Below, one piece after another: positions 26,553 to 39,600 of a stretch of DNA of 64,000 nucleotides. The stretch is taken from positions 46,845,131 through 46,909,130 of the forward strand of contig OX359247.1 of the NCBI GenBank assembly GCA_947179485.1, read 5' to 3'. The stretch comes from Allacma fusca (Eukaryota > Arthropoda > Collembola > Symphypleona > Sminthuridae). The first letter of the stretch is position 1. Each line of letters opens with the position of its first letter. The translations under genes and the position numbers were made by a program. A model generated the notes under the pieces. The model was not told the DNA's origin and searched no databases. It saw nothing but the letters and a program-made list of their open reading frames with translations.

Positions 26553-28720
26553 TCTCATGCAATACAATCAAAATCTATATACACACACAGTATCAACCCC
26601 TTATTCAAAACCGAAGGCAAATCAGAAATTGCCATATATGAAAGCTACACAGTGAGAGAGATGCAATCGCAGTATTCAAATTAATAAGCAATTGTACTAA
26701 AAATAACTCATAATTTGAATTCAGTTTTGAAATCCTACATTTCCTAAACACCGCCAGGCGGACAAGCTTCAGAACTAAGTAATTTTTGAGGGAAGACAAT
26801 TTCCCCGAAAATGTACAGTAGCTTACATACTTGTAACAAATCATCCTAAAATAATAAAATCTAATGTCGTTAACTTTCCTCTATGTGAGAGTCCATAGTG
26901 AGGGTCTCAGGCATGTCAAAAATTCGTTAGCTTGGGTGGAAGAAATGAGAAAGGGGGCTGAGTTTTGCACGAGAGATGCTATCGTCAAACACTTTCCGCG
27001 GGAGACTTTCTGAGTTCCAAAATGCTAAAAATATATGAGCTTTTGTAGATATGTACGATCATATTCCCACAGTTAGTTCCCTTTTCATGGGAACATTGAG
27101 TAAGTTTTGGCATTTGAAATGAAACGTAGAGTTAGCTGCCCCGTCATAGTTGGAGTACCCTAGGAAATTTTCATTTCATCATATAGAATGCATTAGAAAA
27201 CTTTTCAACGGCTGGATACGTATGTACTTACTATATTACACATATACATATGCATTGTATAAACAGGATATAAATATGAGCTTGAGGTCAATTTATGTGT
27301 CTGAGTCTCAGATTGCATCAAGTCGGAGTCGTGAAGCTGAATACCTACTGGAATTTTTTTAAATAATAAAGCACATATTACAACATGTAGTACTGCGACA
27401 ATTAAATAAATAATAATTTGCTGTAAAATTCTTTTTGGATGTAACACAAATTTGAATTCTTGAGTTACCACACAAGTTTTAATATCAACTTCTTTCCAAT
27501 GTTTTCTGCTCCTTGGATATGAGTCTCGTAATTTTTCTTGGAGCTTCAAATATTATCGCCTCAGGCCCAGTACTATATTATACAATGAGTACAAGGACTT
27601 CCGCATTACTACATTTGTAGAGCCGAAAGGTAGTATGAATTTCATTAACAATACCTTTCCCCGTAAAACCACATTCTCCGAATTTGAATAGATACCAGGG
27701 ACTTACCGGAAAACTGAGAGCATTTAGTATTTTGTGGTGAACCTAATCTTTCACTGGGAATTTCTTCAAATGGAGGAAGGAATTAACTTATAGCTTCCAA
27801 AAACTGGGACGAATTTATGCATCAATCCAGACACTATTGTTATAAATAGGCTCAAAAAATAGGACTACACTATGGAAGAGAGATTGGAGTGTGAACCAAA
27901 CAAATACTAGGAGGGAAATTCTAGAAATATCTTATCTTTTGAGAGGATTCGTGGAAACCGTGTGAATCCAAACACAACAGTACGTGCATAATGAGACCGC
28001 CAACAGTCCCATAAATAGAAACCAAGGACAAAAATGTAACTAACCGGATTACATACACAGTCTCTCTGAATATGTGAATATAAAGTGTACTTAACTGTAC
28101 AAAAGCAGTAATTAGCTCTGAAATAGTATGTACCTGGAGATAATGTTAAAGACACGTATACTCAAGCCCATGTGGGAAAACTGGATATTTTTTATATCTA
28201 TAACGATGTATCTATTTGTATTATATATAATTATATAAACTGAAGAGCATTGCATAAAAAAATAGGAGAATATTTCCTGGAACTTTCTAAGATAAGTTTG
28301 CGCACCATAGACTTGTGATTCTATCATCATTAGAATTTCATAAGTTGTTCTGGGAAGGATCCTATGACGGGTACAAATGTTGCTGGGGACCACCACACAC
28401 TGTACGTGTGTAGTTATTTATTCAATCTTGGATATCTAAGTTTTTTCCACTTTTCTTCCTCTCCCTCAGTATCTATGACTGACATGGCCTGAGTGAATTT
28501 TAATACGAACGCACACCCCAAGTGAGCTTGGGTGTGACTGGATTCATTGTAGAGTGAGCCTAGACGTACATATGTGTGTATGTATCTAGGAGGGGCTTGT
28601 GCATACGTACATTTACAAAGGTAGATATGTAAAGTGTTTATGCATGCTCAACTAGTAATTTCAATTCTCCCCTCACACAGAGATGTACGTAGCTCACGTT
28701 CTCCTTAACTTATTTAAAGT

Positions 28721-29620
28721 ATGTACGTATATGTATGTAGCTCCATGGACTCATATGGGGTGGATATCTATGTAGACACAAGCCTCGCATGTAGTTACAT
28801 TTTGCTTAAATCATCCTTGAATAAAATATCTGGCATCTGTTGTTACTTTCTCCTTTCTCCCTATATGTATAAGTATCTACATACGTGGGCTTTCATGGGG
28901 TCCGTATCTATAGATATTTCGGAACCATGTTCGAGGGATGTTGGCTTATGGGGGAGATGGTCTAAAGCTATAGGACAGGACTCTTTGAATACACAGGTTG
29001 AGAGAAAGCGGAGATTGGGATTTTATTACCTCTCTGGAAAATATATCTCGGGGTTGTTCAGGCCGGGGAAAGTAGAAAGTATGGAAAGTAGTGGCTGCTT
29101 TAAATATCCGGCGGAGTTTATTTCATTACACAAGACCTTCCCCACAGGACCCAGAGGTTCTTTCACCAATTGTGTTACCTTTACGAAATCAGTTTTTTAT
29201 TCAATTCAGCCCACCATAGTCACGAAGATATTCTATTTGCAAAAAAGATCCTTCTCCGGTAATAACGGTAATGAAATACTCCTGAATTGGAATCGACCTA
29301 TGGAAGCGGAGAGGGAAATGAGCTCCTGTACATTCCAATGGTGGGCATCATCATCCCATTCTTTTCATCTCTTCCCAATGGATCAAGCATGCAAATTGGG
29401 CTCAAGACTGGACCCAACTCCGCTCGTTTTTCTCAGTTTAAATTCTACTCCCACCCCCAGTCTTCTCTCCAGCTTTTGTATTGCACATATACCCCCAACA
29501 TTACATATACATACATATGGATCTATACAGATCTCCTTGAGTCTAGCAGGTTGTAGAAATTTTCTCCTTCTCAAAATCGCTTTCACTTCTCCGTATGTGT
29601 CTACACATCCCTCAACTTAA
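28721..29620 (+). other. Unexplained 299-codon open frame
   Basis: By far the longest open frame outside Cbl. The protein is rich in Ser, Phe, Cys and Trp, starts inside a GTATGTA repeat and has no recognisable domain, signal peptide or repeat pattern. A similar frame (89 codons) overlaps its 3' part in another phase. It may be a chance opening, a long non-coding RNA exon or a decayed element. Confidence 0.2.
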
Positions 29621-32620
29621 ATGAACATACGGAGCAGCTCTTCCCAGCTAGCAAAAGCAGCCCCATAGTTCTCTGACAATGAGGGATGGAGTTGGAAGAC
29701 GGGAGATTTACTTTACTACTAGTAAAATAAAAAAAAGAGGAAATGAATAACCTTCAACCTGAAAACATCCTTCATTTTAGTCTAGACCTCTCTTCCCAGA
29801 GTCCATTGAAATAGTTATCTCGAGCCATGGAGATTTTTTAGAACCCAGTTTTGATCCTACCTTATCCTTCTTTATTTTCCTTTTAAAATAGACCATTATT
29901 TCCACCCGGGCCATTTCAATCATAAAGAACAAGTAATGATCCGGTCAATAATTCCCTCCAATTTAAGATTAATACCTGCAATCAAATTTTCTCCGGGTGA
30001 GATGCCTCCTACGAAAAATCCAATCTTGTCCGTCACATCCGTCAGGGGGGTATTTAGACCGAAATACAAGATTACTTCAAAATAATCTACAGCTGTAAAA
30101 GCTATTTTAGTACTCACAACTCAAGTTCATGCCCCTTCGACTTTCCATTCGTGAGCGGGGGAAAGTCACAAAGGGACAAAAGGAAGTTCATTTGACCTGT
30201 CGAAACTCCCAACTGGAAAAAATACATCAGTGCTTATCCAATATGAAATCTTATACTAATATTACTGTGACGGATTAGAAAATACATATTCCCCATATAT
30301 ACATATATATACATACATACTATAGTAATGGGATGTCTGAGCATAGATAAATCTCTGCATGCACATACATACATGCATACCTGTAAATCCTGCTTGCTTC
30401 TATATCCCAGGGCCACTTTACCATCACAGTATCCATTATTGTGGGGGGAAAGAGGGAAGACAACTCTTTGAATATGCTTTCCTACAAGCGATAATTATTT
30501 CCCTGGAGGTGAACCCTCTATTATGATAGGACGGAAGATTGATCTTCTCGTATTTTCACAGTGCTTATTAGAATGAAGCGCTCCGGGAGGCAGTACCAGA
30601 CGGAACTGGGGCGTAACTCATCTTGTGTGTGTAATTATGAAAGGTAGGCTACAAATAAGCTTTGTTTATATTTATGTGTATGTAGGTAGAACCCATGCAG
30701 CTATAAGTACATGCTGAAGCATAGAGGGGAAAAATTGCCTTTGAGAGGGACAGGGAGTTGAGAAGACTGACAATGAGTGAGGGAGTTAAAAAGAAAAATC
30801 CAATAATCATAATGACACTACACTCAGCTCCTTTTAGGCAATAATCATAAAGTGTCTCGCTTCGACGAATCAATCCTGGAATAAATCAACCAAGGAGCAA
30901 CTATCATTTGTTGACTTAAGGCGGCTTTCTTCTCCTATGAAACTCCATGTCAGGAGTAACTTATTCCTGGAGATGCTTCCATGTATGTATAGGACCTAAA
31001 CCCATCATTTCATATTGTTCTCACACAGGATGGAGAGGGCTATGAGGGCTATAGACCGTATACAAAAACCTCCTTACCTTGTTTATTTTCTTGAGTATTA
31101 TGTCTCCTCGTTCAATACTTTCCCCTTAACTTTCTCTTCATTACCGTTGGCAGCTTTAATTCCTCTCCATCAGATTAAAAGTGAAATGGGGTACGTGGGA
31201 GAAACTTTTTGGATTTTCAGGGGAGAAGTGGATCCACTCTGATTACTTGGAGTCCCTCCTTTATATACATGTCAAGTGGGACATTTCCCAGAAATAATGG
31301 ACATTTAAAGATCTCACGATTGCTTTCATTTTATTCTTTATAGTCTATCATTCACATGAAAAATTTGTTTTATTATGTATAATTAATTACGTAAATATTA
31401 ATAATTGCTTCAATCATGCGAAACATTTCTTCAGCGTGCTTCATATAGACACATATAGTCATGGTATAATCAAATAAATAGGTATATAGCCGGCTCTCTT
31501 CAAAATACAGTACAGACGTATACTTATGTTTTAAGGTTAGGTACCCAATGTAATTAACGGATATAAAAAACTAAAATAATTCATCCAGTAACTCACAATT
31601 GAAAGAGCCTATCAAGTAATGTTACTAATCTCAATTATTTTTACAAATCATTACTATAATTATCTATGTAATATATTACAACCTACGGAAGATGGAACCA
31701 ACCATAGTAGTAACACTTGGACTTATGTATGTATCTGTGCAGAAGCATCATATAAATATTGCTTTGAAATGAACAATGAGGTTTCAGTGAATCACGAATA
31801 CATAAATTGTGACGGTTTAGTATCTACTAAAATTATCTCTAGCATTGTGTATACAGTAATAATCACTTGTTAACTCACAGTACGACAATGTCGGACAGAG
31901 GTCCCACAAAATTGCACAAATATGTTTCTCAAGACAATTACAACATTATTTGTTCACATTTGTGTCCATCAAGTGACTCACCATCCCTTGAATAATACTA
32001 CTTAAAAATATCTGTTAATTCTGGTGTCATCAAAAAACTAGTCACTAATTTTGGACTTGATTACAGATATTTCTAATTTAGGAAATCATTTCCCGGATAA
32101 GATTTTTTTCCTGCTCAGTTCAGTCTCCCTTGGATCCAATTTAAATCCCGGGCCAAATTCCGGAGACAATTTTGAATGGAGGGAGGTAATGGGATAATGG
32201 GTGGGGGGGGGAATATTTTGGGCAGGAAGTAATTCAATAAGGAATAATTATTACCAATACATGAGTATGTACGTTATTAGAATCTAATGCTCTGAAGAGA
32301 CATTCTCTTTAGGGAGTAAATTCTTCGAGCCAAAGTATTAATTATTTGACATGTGTCAGTTTAAAAACATATGGCTGCCGAATAAGGATTAGACTGCAGT
32401 TGTGACGAGGCCATTAGTGGTTGGAAATTATGCTATCGTTTTGACTACGTATACAGAGAAGCTTATCAAATGGCATGGGAACAGATAGGAAAACTGTGTA
32501 AATAGAGCCTTCCATAGTAAATTCAAATTTGGAAGTTTGAAGGATAATTATATTCCAAGAGGGACTGAAATGAGCAGGAGCTTGAATTTTGAAAGAAACG
32601 AGAACCTGCATAAGATTAAT

Positions 32621-32697
32621 TATGTACGTACGTCTGTGTACGTATGTACATACATGTATATCTATATGTATGCACATATGTATGCATGTACATACAA
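32621..32697. repeat. Palindrome-rich TACGTA/ACATATGT cluster
   Basis: A run of self-complementary words (TACGTAC, GTACATAC, TATGCACATATGTATGCAT) capable of several overlapping hairpins. The same words occur scattered elsewhere in the window. Confidence 0.6.
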
Positions 32698-34281
32698 GGA
32701 TTGTTTTGAAAAGAATCTAAATTCTTTCCTGTTTCTCTTGTACCCTTCATCATTCAAAGCTATCATCAGCATTGATCAGTCTCGTTGTACAGATATTTAA
32801 ACTTTTTAAAACATGCATAATTAATTACTTGACCCGAGTATAACAGGGTTTATACTATGTTGGATTGTAAGCTAGAGCTTTATTAGAAATATTACATATC
32901 ATCTTATATGTAGGAGGGCAAAAATCAAGTTTTAGTTTTGCATGGATGTCCTCCGCAATTTGTATAAATATCAGCGTCCACAAGATCATTCGATGAATAG
33001 TTAACAATATTTGTTGTTACTTATAGCTATGGCATGGCTTAGTGTGCTATTCCATATTTTCACACTTAATTACAGTACACTGGATTATTTTAGGCATGCA
33101 ACTTAAAATATATTAATAGTTGAATGTGTTTGGTGTGCTAAAGAGTAACAAAAAAGCGTGTGCAAAAATGTTCCGAGGGGAGTTGTGAATTTACTGGGAT
33201 TTTACATACTTTCCTCGGAAGTGAAAAAAAACAGAAAATATCGTTATATTTACGGGACTGATAGGGAGACACGAAGTAATTATGTATTTCTCAAAAATGG
33301 TCTTAGCTTCCAACTACAGCGACATATTTGTAGCCGAATACATAGTGCAAAGACCAAAATGTACAACCATTTTGTTTTGTGAAGCTAACATTGTGTCTGC
33401 AAAACTGCTCACAAATTATCTCAGCCTTAAATAATTATCTAAGACAAACATGTACGAAAATATTACACTCCTTCGTCTGAGAAGATAATACCATTCATGT
33501 AGGGATAGTGACTCACAATTATTTTAAAATTATATCATTTCGGGAATATCATGTTCAGCATTTGAGCATTTCAAATATAGGTATTTTGCATTGTCCAGAG
33601 GTAACACTTCAATTGTCATTCACAGCCAGATGAGTGTCCACAGACTATAACACAAGAACTTACAATAATTCCTTTGACTCACAAAATCCCCCATTGCTAT
33701 GGATGTAAATAACATACATGATTTCAGAACACAATTTCTTTCCCTTCCAAAAAAAAAACTCATGTAATAACCTTTCCCGTAACATTAGCTATATATGTAT
33801 TTACGCCTTTATGGTAACTAGATACTCTAGGAGACTTACAGAATCTATCGTATAATTGTATACGTACATATTTAATCACATCACATTTCTCCCCTTACGC
33901 AACTTCCCTATAGATATAGAGTTTAAGTAATATTCCGGTATTATGCACGTATGCACATATGTACATACTTATAATGTACGCCTACTGAATAAAAAATACC
34001 GCTGTTATTCCGTGCCCCTAAAGTACATATATCTAGATATACATACGTATATCGATAGGATCTACCCAATAAATAATAATGACATAATTACTCAAGCTGG
34101 GGTATCGTATCTCTCTAGTGAAAGTATATTGTTCGTGACTGTCATAACATGACCTACTGAGTATAACATTATGGATGCCTTACATATACATATATTGTAC
34201 GTAGCTCGAAAATCGACTCTTAATTGGCTTGATAAAAGCTCTGGGTGACTCTTCAGGCCATATCATGGTCATTATACGTAG

Positions 34282-34287
34282 TTTATT
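34282..34287 (-). promoter_or_regulatory. Candidate poly(A) signal of the long Cbl transcript
   Basis: AATAAA on the minus strand, about 850 nt after the Cbl stop; a variant ATTAAA lies earlier at 34646-34651. Either could end the long-isoform 3' UTR. The assignment rests on position only. Confidence 0.3.
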
Positions 34288-35135
34288 ATGTAACCTCAAA
34301 TATATATGAGGAACATAAGTTTAGAGGGCAGGGACAGGCATGGCATATGCTCCTGTAAAATAGTTGGTAGTAAAACAATATGTACGTAATAATTACTTGT
34401 CTTTGATAAACTTGAGACACATTGACGCCAACGACCCGTCTCCTTACCACCCAGTTATCCCGAGCGTAAATGGAGTTCCCATCAGCTTACCCCAATGGAG
34501 GTCTCTCCTATAATTTCTTGGAGCATTATACAAGGGTCATAATACATTCCTCTATTGTGTGTTCCACTGTACTTTAATAGAACGACGGACCGGGAAAATG
34601 CGCCGGGGGAAGAAAAAAAACTACAACAAATGGACTAGAATATTATTTAATGGACTCGCTATGTATAACGTATAGAAATATAGTTACCCAAACTACTGTA
34701 AGTATCTCAAAGATACAAACCTCATGAAAACATTTAAAGTGTAAATACATAATTATCGGGTTGATTTCTCGCGAGCCAAAGGATATCACATGAAAAGAGA
34801 GTAATACAAATTGTTCTTTGAGTTCCAGTGCTGGGTGCACAAGAAGTGTTGGGAGTACGTGCACACACGTATACGTACGTACGTATCTAGTAATTGTGAG
34901 TACATGTTCTCAGGGATGTATGTACATATGTATGTCCAAATGGAACGGATATACTAGTGTATAGTGTATATATCTACATATGGCGGAAATCCCACTGTAC
35001 ATATGCTATTGAGGTTTTATATGGAGGACATGCACTTCCCTGGACACACCTTCCGACCGCCGTAATTTGTATCAAGTCTTAAAGGTATCGAGAGAAGATC
35101 CTATTAAAAGGAATAATAATGACACGCTGGGAATT

Positions 35136-36613
35136 TCAAGACATTGTCGGGGCCTTCTTAGCCTTGGAGGACGCCGCGGCGGAGGAAGAAGACGAACAAG
35201 TGGGAGTGGGAGTTGTGGACAGAGTCGTGGTCCGGGTACCAAATTCATGGAGAATATCCCGAGCCATATCAATGTCATTGCGGGTAATACCAAGAGCACG
35301 AATTACCAGCTCCTGTGAAAATCCTTCCCCAGTGAGCCTCGAGATATAGTCCATATTGAGGTTCTCATAAGAAGTACTTTCATCACCAAAGGAAGAATCG
35401 GGGAGCATACTACTACTACAAACGATTTTCTTGGTCGTTGAAGCCAGGGCTAAATTACTGCCTCCAACTCCACCATCCATTTGGCCACTGCTATTATTAC
35501 TACTACTACTGCTCTGACTCTCACGTTGGTTGATGGCTCGTTTGAGACTAACGTCCCCTGGTCGGGTATTCTCGTAGTTAGGCCCTTCCACTTCAAGTCT
35601 ACCTGACAGACCCAACACAGATGAATCATTCCCATCAAATTCAAATGTCACCATGTCCCCTGTGACAGTGGAAGAAGAGGTAGTGGTAGCAGGAGCAGGA
35701 GCAGTAGCAGTTGTAGTAGTAATACTACTGGCAGGACTCCTATCATTGGACTTGCTGTTGTCAAAACCATGTCTACTCGACATAGCCTGGGAAGTTTTGA
35801 AACCATGTCGACTGGAAGATTGCTGTGGATGTTGTTGTGTCTGCGGGTGATGGTGGGGTTCATCATTCAATAATTCATTGGAAGTCTTTTTATTTGGAGG
35901 AGGGTGAACACTGGATGCAATGACTGGTGAACGACTTACGACGACTCGGGTCGAGAAACTTGATGATGGCGTTTTTTCCTTCCCACTCAATTGGGGATGT
36001 AACGAATGTTTTGGCACGGCTGAGCTCATAGATAGACATTGCTTACTCGTCCCATTGCTACTACTACTATTACTACTACCACCACCAGCAGAACTGCCAC
36101 TACTGCTACTCCCAGGAACGGAGCCACTGGGTCCTAGAGCTGGAGCGACGTGGCTGGAAGAATGTTTGGGGGCATTCGATGTGGAATTTAATGGCAGGAG
36201 AAGTTGTTGACTAGAATTGGGTGAGACGGCAGCGGATGAGGGACATGATTTGGGTAGAGCCAAACTAATCGACTGTGATGTATGGAGTGATGGACAGGAT
36301 TGATGATGAGAGTGTGGCTCTTGTTGCTCTTCCTCATCCTGCTCCTGGCCCGGCGGGTGAACCTGACTTGGGTTCGGGGGAGGTGGTCCATTATTCCCCA
36401 CTCCAGGAGTCATCGTTCGGACTGGTTTTTGAATCCCGGATTTTTTTACGTTTACTTTGCTATTATTAATCCCACTGCTACTCACTACTCCGGGACTACT
36501 ACTACTACTACTACTACTGGAACTGGGGACATTACTGTTAATACTTGTACTCGTGCTGGGGGTGGGATGGACGAATCTCGATGGGACATCGTAACCATTC
36601 TCAACTGCTGCAC
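35136..36613 (-). CDS. Cbl: Cbl last exon: tyrosine/serine-rich tail and UBA domain
   Basis: The acceptor ATCTACAG|GT completes Gly, giving [10 protein letters not shown], then about 490 codons to TGA... stop ending at 35136. Features in order: YDVP at 36582-36593 (CRK-type SH2 ligand, as in GYDVPKP of human CBL); serine runs encoded by AGT repeats near 36494-36518 and 36057-36110; two YxN sites (YENT at 35568-35576, YENL at 35361-35369), which are GRB2-type SH2 ligands; and a UBA domain at 35241-35366 ([20 protein letters not shown], then [10 protein letters not shown]). The UBA mediates dimerisation or ubiquitin contact in the family. After it come 34 Thr/Ser/Lys-rich residues. The upstream Met of the open frame at 36629 is in the intron and is not a start. 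Confidence 0.95.
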
Positions 36614-39600
36614 CTGTAGATACATACACAGCATGGACTGGTAGAAATAGTCAAGGATACAGAATCTTGTCATGACACTCATATGTACATGGAAGGAACA
36701 CGAATTTATCTTTAATTCAACCTTTGTCCGTTCAAAAAATTTAACCCTCATTCGATTTTCTTGAGTCAGATCCTGTAATCCTGCATCTATCTATACAACT
36801 GTCCAGACAAAAACATATCACATGTAGATATGTACTTCCATATGGAAGCCAACACACGCATGTTCTATTTCCTTTACATTGTGAGCACTTCCTCTCCTTG
36901 GAAGAAGGACTTGGTAGTATTTCAAAGGACATGTATGGGACTGTATTTTTTTTGACATATGCACATATATTGTAGATATTCGGGAAAGTAGACGCAAGCC
37001 TTGAATTATATATTTTGATCATGCGGCATTCTTCTCTGGTGTCCGTATATGTGGACGTACGTATGTACATATATAAATTTTCTCCCCTATAACCAGGAGA
37101 TTTACAGTTAGGAACCGTGTGTTCCACAGGGTTACGTATGCACGTGTTTTATTTCCTCAAATAAGGAAACCCTTTTTCTTTACCGTAGGGACAAAATGCC
37201 AAAAAGTGCAAGCCAACCAGCCAACCGTATAGTTCAGAGCTTGCGTCTCATTTCACTCAATGCCATACATACAAAAATATATACGTAGATACGCTTATCT
37301 ACAAAAAGAATATAAAACTTCCATCTAGTACGTAGACAGTCTCTATTCTCGTTCATGTAACACTAACCCAGCTACAATAACTTAACCAGAGCCCTATAAT
37401 AAACCCTCTCCATTGAAAAGGCCTTCCCTGCGTAGATAGTCGGAAAAAGTGGAGTAAAAAATTCGAAACTTTATTCCAACTAAAAAAAAAGTGCCAACAA
37501 TTTATTTACTTTGTTATTTCAAGGTCTTGTCTTCATAAACTATTTGGGCTCAGCCCATATTCTACTAACGATTTTGATTCCAAAAATACAGTGGTTTTAT
37601 GATCATTTTTCTAATAATGTATTGATTTCCATACACAGGATTTATTCGGTAATAATAGTATCAGTGTCTCCTGCTACTAGAACTTGAGAGAAGCTCAGAA
37701 GACCCAACAAAACAGGGTTTTAATGAACTGGGACTATTTTCTGTAAGCAGGCTGACTAATGATGAACTACTACAATGAAGAAAAACAGTAATAATTCCAC
37801 AACCTCTCGTGAGGAAAGCAACTCATAATGAATGGAAAACCTCCAACTTTCACCCCCACCAAGTGGTGTAAAAGTATACATCCATGTGTAAATTCCGCAA
37901 GTGAAAGAACCTAATCCGAAAACTTGTTTCAAGGAAGGGGACTCTGACACAGGGAATTCCCGGAATGGAGCCAAGTAATGACCTCCACAGGCTACAGCTT
38001 TGACGAGATGAATACAAACAGAGACTGATGGAGTGAAAGAAATTGGAAGAAAGTTGGACTTTCTTTCAGTTCCGCTCAATCAGTTAAATTGACTATGAGG
38101 AAAATAAATGGAGCTTACCATGGTCAAGCAGAGCTGTCGAGTTGACGGGTCGTTCAGTTTCCGTCCCATTTACTGTGCCAGAAATGACATTACTATTACT
38201 GGAGCTAGGGGGAACTATGTTATTGGCATATGGGCTTGGGCTGGGACCATTGTTGGCTAACCGCTGAGTACAAGAGGATCTGGGGGCAGCTACAGGAATC
38301 CCATTCACAGCTCTGGAACCTTCAACTCCTCCTGACGTGACTCTGCATATGTACATACAAATATGCACATAAGGTCTGAAGGGAAGGAAATCCAAGGCGC
38401 ACAATTTCATCGATTTATTAATTTCAACAAAACTAACAGAGAGAAAAGCCCATTAAGCCCACCAACTTATCAGGATTAACCGAGCTTACTGTTTCCAGGT
38501 TGTGTGGCTAATTATATCGTGTACTCTCTCTCTCTCAGACTCACAGTGTACTACTTCTACCAACACATGGCCACCCATCATTTAGCATTACATTCACGGA
38601 AATCTTACAAACGCAGAAGTAGATACCTATACGTTCCCATAAAACATTTTTCCCCTTTAAAAGTTTCCCCCCTGACATCCTACTACATGAGATACGGGGA
38701 GAAAACATTTTGAGGTACTCTATAATTATGGATACTACACATGTATCAAATCCGTACTCACATCTAATAGTAGCCCAATCCCCAATCATAAGCTTCTGCA
38801 TGTAAATCCGGATATAAAAACTTATATGATTCCAAGATCACTTTAAAAATCTCAAGTCTGCAGGCGCACCTACGGCCAAGCAGATAAAACTCCTTCATGA
38901 GCAAACGCTAGATTATACACTCTCACATATCTATAGATACTAACAGTATAAAGAGAAAAAAGCATCTTAAAAAAATAATCCTCAGGGATCAATAGTAATA
39001 AGCAAGGAATTCTCATACAGGGAAGGAATTGTCTGCATTAAAAATTGGTCCAGCATCAATGCAAGCTATTTGGCAATTAATTATCTACACTTCTGATCCA
39101 GTATTATGTATATTTCGGGATCCCTGGGGAATAGCCTTGTTTGCCCTATGATATAAACCTACGAAGGTGTGATGCTTGTCTAACTTTAGGTATAGTGTTT
39201 CTTGGCAGCGTTTACTCCCAGCTCAGATAAAATACACTAGAGAAGGGAGCGGAGAAAGCAATTACAGGACAAAATACCCACAATTTCTGCCAATTTTGTG
39301 AACACCCTCGAATATTAACAGAACACCCGATTTCTAGAAGTTAAAGGGCCACTGTGAAAGTAGGATTGTCTTTGCAGAGTTAGAAACTAAGAAAATAAAA
39401 ATACCCAGCTAACTCCCATCATTTTAGATTATTTCGATATTATTTATCTTATTTTATCTACAAGGAGCAGCATGCGACTCAAGTAGACTTAATGGAAGGG
39501 GTTTTGAAGATTATTTACACAAAATATGAAAAGCTACAATACTGCCAAAGCAAGTGTATATATATATAAAGACAAGGACCGAGATGTTCCAACATTGAGG

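Larger units (their letters stand above)
11427..34281. other. About 23 kb between FAAH and Cbl without recognised gene
   Basis: No exon pair, domain or RNA gene could be supported on either strand. The stretch contains several microsatellites, palindromic ATAC/GTAC clusters and one 299-codon open frame at 28721-29620. The two flanking genes converge, so neither promoter is expected here. Confidence 0.55.

Noticed and set aside
36614-36629. Met start at 36629 for the 497-codon minus-strand frame
   Set aside because: These codons lie upstream of a clear CTACAG acceptor, and joining at 36613 keeps phase with the previous exon and restores the conserved GYDVP context. The exon is internal to Cbl, not a separate gene.
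35119-36644. Several plus-strand open frames opposite the last Cbl exon
   Set aside because: They are antisense shadows of a repetitive Ser/Pro-rich coding exon and show no family features of their own.
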